Shown here: one piece after another, positions 62,101-64,000 of the stretch
How the letters are laid out: every line of letters begins with the position of its first letter
Numbering within the stretch: position 1 is the first letter of the stretch
Source of the DNA: JAAFIP01 sp043766985
GTDB taxonomy: Bacteria; Pseudomonadota; Gammaproteobacteria; Burkholderiales; Burkholderiaceae_C
Direction: 5' to 3'
Length of the DNA stretch: 64,000 bases
NCBI GenBank assembly: GCA_043766985.1
Contig: JAYUHM010000234.1
Coordinates: 1-64,000, forward strand
Position numbers and translations under genes: made by a program
The notes under the pieces: model-generated
Databases searched by the model: none
Seen by the model: the letters and a program-made list of their open reading frames with translations, nothing else
Told to the model about the DNA's origin: nothing

Positions 62101-63085
62101 GGTACTTCTTGATGATGACAATAACCAGCCAAATCAGCCGCAAGCCCAACAGGATATAGCACAAGCTGCTATTAAACATGTAGCAAATGCTAATACCCCT
62201 GCGTTTCAAGCGGATGCGCGCTACACCGCCTGGACGTTTGGCGAGCTGCCCGAGCTGCTGGAGATCTCTCGCCAATCGGGGCGCGGTGCCAACGCCCAAG
62301 TGCAAACCTTGATCGGTTTTCCGGCGCTGATAGACCATGGCGATGCCGTGAGCGTAGAAGTGTTTGACGAGCCCGACGTAGCCGCTGCCAAACACCGCGC
62401 TGGCCTGCGCCGCCTGTTTGCCTTGCAGATCAAAGACGCGCTCAAATACCTGGAAAAAAATATCCCCGATCTGCAAAAAATGAGCGTCGCTTACATGCCG
62501 CTCGGCACCAGCGAGGAGCTGAAAAGCCAGATCATTGACGTAGCGCTGGACAAAGCCTTCTTGTTGGACCCGCTGCCAACCAACGCCGACGACTTCAAAC
62601 GCCGCGTCGACGAAGGCCGTGGCCGCCTGACCTTGATAGCCAACGAAGTGGCACGTTTGTGCGGCACTATTTTGACGGAATATGCCGCCGCGGCCCGCAA
62701 GATCAAAGACACCAAAAACGCCCCCGAGGCCACGGCGGACGCGGCCCAGCAGCTGCAGCGCCTGATGCCCAAGCGCTTTTTGACGGCTACTACCTTCATC
62801 CAGCTGCAGCACTTCCCGCGCTACCTGAAAGCCATCACCCTGCGCCTGGAAAAACACCGCACCGACCCCGTACGCGATGCTTTGCGCCTGAGTGAGCTAA
62901 GACCCCAAGAGCAGCGTTTTGTCCGTCTGCTGGCTGAACGCAAAGGTGTGCTGGATGTTCGCTTGGCCGAGCTGCGCTGGTTGCTGGAAGAGCTGCGTGT
63001 CAGCTTTTTCGCCCAAGAGTTGCGTACGCCGCAGCCTGTCAGCACCAAGCGGCTGGATAAGGTGTGGGCGCAGTTGATGCAGTGA
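59189..63085 (+). CDS. hrpA: ATP-dependent RNA helicase HrpA
   Basis: A 1298-residue DEAH helicase. It has Walker A GETGSGKTTQ (33-42), the DEAH box (137-140), the SAT motif (TSATID), and the C-terminal HrpA-specific region (DUF3418). The length fits HrpA. The codons 62134-62192 are a copy of the dispersed repeat in reverse orientation, encoding QQDIAQAAIKHVANAN (near residues 987-1002); this is probably an insertion into a loop of the C-terminal region. HrpA acts on mRNA and rescues stalled ribosomes. Confidence 0.95.
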   Translation: MLDITFPESLPVSARRDEIATAIRDHQVVIVCGETGSGKTTQLPKIALALGRGKLNYPPGRGKLIGHTQPRRIAATSVAKRIAEELKTPLGDVVGYKVRFQDRLSRDASVKLMTDGILLAETQGDPDLKAYDTLIIDEAHERSLNIDFLLGYLKQLLPRRPDLKIIVTSATIDADRFARHFESRNGPAPVIMVSGRMFPVEQRYRPFEESRDYDLNCAIADATDELWMGGGGGDILVFLPGEREIREAADHLRKHLAHQPLHRNADVIPLFARLSQQEQDRVFEVGNGKRIVLSTNVAETSLTVPGIRYVIDAGTARVKRYSFRNKVEQLLVEPIAQAAANQRSGRCGRVADGICIRLYEQKDFDARPKFTDPEILRSSLAGVILRMKALRLGHVEDFPFIEPPQRRAIADGYDLLQELGAVDEYNELTALGAELSRLPLDPRVGRMIIEARSRNALDEVLIIASALSVQDVRDRPMEAQQQADEAHKKFDDEKSEFTGYLKLWKWINAARGGDGKEHKLSNRQYEQLLRQNFVNIRRVREWRDIYSQLHTVVTEHKWQLNSQPASYEQLHLSMLAGLLGNIGWKLEDEDVYLGARAIKFYRHPGANLSKKPGRWIVAAELVDTSRLFGRGIAAIEPQWIEQVAGHLLKKQLLDPHWEKKSAEVIALERATLYGIVIYSGRRVNYSKVDPVAAREVFIREALVGNEWETKLPFLAQNEKLLKQVEDIEHKSRRQDVLVDDELIFAYYDQQIPAVVCSGYLLEQWYREESKKNPKLLMLTREELMRHEAAGITTQAFPKVVRLGGVDCRATYLHEPGDAKDGLTVEVPLFALNQVHDERCEWLVPGMLQGKIFALIKSLHQRPRSRLVPLPDSAARFYAVLSEPTAFGASGLVDALLKLCRDATAVDIKRGDFKLDMLPPHLFMNFRVVDEHGRQMGTGRNLAALKAELGVQARGAFASLAALSSAASKVPKVLLDDDNNQPNQPQAQQDIAQAAIKHVANANTPAFQADARYTAWTFGELPELLEISRQSGRGANAQVQTLIGFPALIDHGDAVSVEVFDEPDVAAAKHRAGLRRLFALQIKDALKYLEKNIPDLQKMSVAYMPLGTSEELKSQIIDVALDKAFLLDPLPTNADDFKRRVDEGRGRLTLIANEVARLCGTILTEYAAAARKIKDTKNAPEATADAAQQLQRLMPKRFLTATTFIQLQHFPRYLKAITLRLEKHRTDPVRDALRLSELRPQEQRFVRLLAERKGVLDVRLAELRWLLEELRVSFFAQELRTPQPVSTKRLDKVWAQLMQ
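62134..62192 (-). repeat. Dispersed repeat copy, in hrpA
   Basis: On the minus strand, TTTAATAGCAGCTTGTGCTA, then TATCCTGTTGGGCTTGCGGC. The closest match to the dsbB copy, in reverse. In frame in hrpA. Confidence 0.9.
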
Positions 63086-63303
63086 ATGGTGCGTTGGCTG
63101 TTTGAAGATTACGCATCTTGTTTTTTGTAGCGTTGCGGCGGTTGAAGAATTTGCGCTGCAAAATACTCCGAAATTTCAGCGCTTGTAAACCGTTTGGGTT
63201 GCAATCCGAGACATCATGCCCCCGCGGCATCTTCAAACGCCCAAAGCAATGTGATTAAGGTAGCTGGCAATCTTCAAGCCCCCGCCGAAAAACACAGAGC
63301 CAC

Positions 63304-64000
63304 CTACCCCGGAACCTGCTCCTGCCCACAAGCCACCTGCACCAGCTCACGCCGCCCACCATCCACTCGCATAGCCGACAAACAACCGCCCCACACACAG
63401 CCCGTGTCCAAGCCAATCAACCCAGGCAGATTGCGCAAACCCAAAGTAGACCAATGCCCAAACGCCACTGTCACATCAGCGGTTTTGCGCCCCGGCACAT
63501 CAAACCACGGCATAACGCCAGCAGGTGCGGCGCCTGCGCCTTCTTTGGTGGCAAACTCCATCTCGCCCGCTGCACTGCAAAAACGCAAACGGGTAAGCGC
63601 ATTGACGACCACCCGCAGGCGCTCGGTGCCTTGCAGGGTATCGCTCCACTGCGCGGGCTGGTTACCGTACATGCTCTGCAAAAAATCTGCATGGGTGTCG
63701 GCGCGCAAGGCGGCACATACCTCGTTGCTTAAAGCCAAGGTTTGCGCCGCGCTCCACTGGGGCAGCACACCGGCGTGCACCATCAGCAAGCCATCTTGCA
63801 GCAAGGCCAGGGGGCGATGGCGCAGCCAATGCAGTAGGGCGGCTGCGTCGGGGGCAGCCAGCAGCTGGGCCAGTGTGTCGCTGCGGTGCGCGGGCCGCGC
63901 GCCAGTGGCTACGGCCAAGGCGTGCAGGTCGTGGTTGCCTAGCAAGCACTGCGCGGCGTCGCCCAGCGCCACCAGGCGGCGCAGTACGGCCAGCGAGGCC
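63304..64000 (-). CDS. apaH: Symmetrical bis(5'-nucleosyl)-tetraphosphatase ApaH, partial
   Basis: The frame runs off the right edge; 232 codons or so are visible. It begins within LRRLVALGDAAQCLLGNHDLHALAVATGA, which has the GNHDLH metallophosphatase motif, and continues with LQDGLLMVHAGVLPQW (HAG) and FGHWSTLGL. It breaks down Ap4A and related dinucleotides. The 218-base gap to hrpA holds nothing recognised. Confidence 0.92.
   Translation of the reverse strand, partial: ASLAVLRRLVALGDAAQCLLGNHDLHALAVATGARPAHRSDTLAQLLAAPDAAALLHWLRHRPLALLQDGLLMVHAGVLPQWSAAQTLALSNEVCAALRADTHADFLQSMYGNQPAQWSDTLQGTERLRVVVNALTRLRFCSAAGEMEFATKEGAGAAPAGVMPWFDVPGRKTADVTVAFGHWSTLGLRNLPGLIGLDTGCVWGGCLSAMRVDGGRRELVQVACGQEQVPG

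Noticed and set aside
61130..62857. 575-codon minus-strand frame inside hrpA
   Set aside because: It is opposite to hrpA, which has all helicase motifs; the composition is that of a shadow frame and no start signal or family motif was seen.
1..64000. CRISPR array
   Set aside because: No regularly spaced direct repeats with unique spacers were seen; the dispersed repeat copies are far apart and vary in orientation.

Overview
The window reads as chromosome from a betaproteobacterium of the order Burkholderiales, most likely family Comamonadaceae (Rhodoferax/Polaromonas-like). This is inferred from gene content: two Bug/TctC-type periplasmic receptors, a cysI-DUF934-cysHDN sulfate operon with an APS-type CysH, a standalone MnmC-like oxidoreductase, and a short dispersed repeat of a kind I associate with this family. 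Most of the window is moderately GC-rich. Positions 1-2580 are clearly AT-rich and look acquired.

Layout. 1-2509: an AT-rich, tightly overlapping three-gene operon cut by the left edge (a protein with an HELSH zinc-peptidase-like motif, an unknown 222-residue protein, and a SIR2-like NAD-binding protein). It is a good candidate for a phage-defence system. 2589-5062: rmuC and an MFS transporter. 5194-23036: a complete beta-glucan (laminarin-type) utilisation locus. It holds an ABC sugar importer, GH1, GH30, GH17, GH81 and GH16 enzymes, an outer-membrane porin, a surface lipoprotein, glucokinase and a LacI-type regulator. Five copies of a TGAAAGCGCTTTCA-like operator stand at its promoters. 23168-23243: tRNA-Asn. 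23282-25639: a TonB-dependent receptor behind a TPP riboswitch, so probably a thiamine-related uptake receptor. 25735-27185: ferredoxin and ferredoxin reductase. 27284-33446: assimilatory sulfate reduction operon. 33702-35126: two receiver-domain proteins. 35179-38757: a small set of membrane and redox genes with a GbsR/MarR-type regulator and two matching operator palindromes. 38763-39548: a toxin-antitoxin pair. 39600-50588: mainly housekeeping and metabolic genes (TraB/GumN, Bug receptors, MnmC-like, YggX, DsbB, FAH hydrolase, ArgA, class II aldolase). 50705-53861: a lanthanide-type PQQ alcohol dehydrogenase operon (XoxF, XoxJ-like protein, cytochrome c). 54147-56373: a soluble AAA+ ATPase fused to an FtsH-type M41 peptidase, with a small basic partner and a structured leader. 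56932-59118: accessory genes and a palindromic element. 59189-64000: hrpA and the start of apaH, which runs off the right edge.

How the genes work together. In the glucan locus, secreted GH81, GH16 and GH17 would cut beta-1,3-glucan outside the cytoplasm. The porin and ABC importer would carry the oligosaccharides in. GH1 and the signal-less GH30 would finish them to glucose, glucokinase would phosphorylate it, and the LacI protein would control the set. In the cys operon, sulfate is activated by CysDN, reduced directly as APS by CysH and then by CysI to sulfide.

The most unusual structural signal is a dispersed repeat of about 50 bp with core AATAGCAGCTTGTGCTAT. It occurs at least eight times between 25 and 62 kb. 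Several copies lie in frame inside coding genes, so unrelated proteins share the same short peptide. I saw no CRISPR array, rRNA, prophage or intact insertion sequence. Gaps over 300 bases without a gene are 42110-42422 and 56374-57175, both described below.
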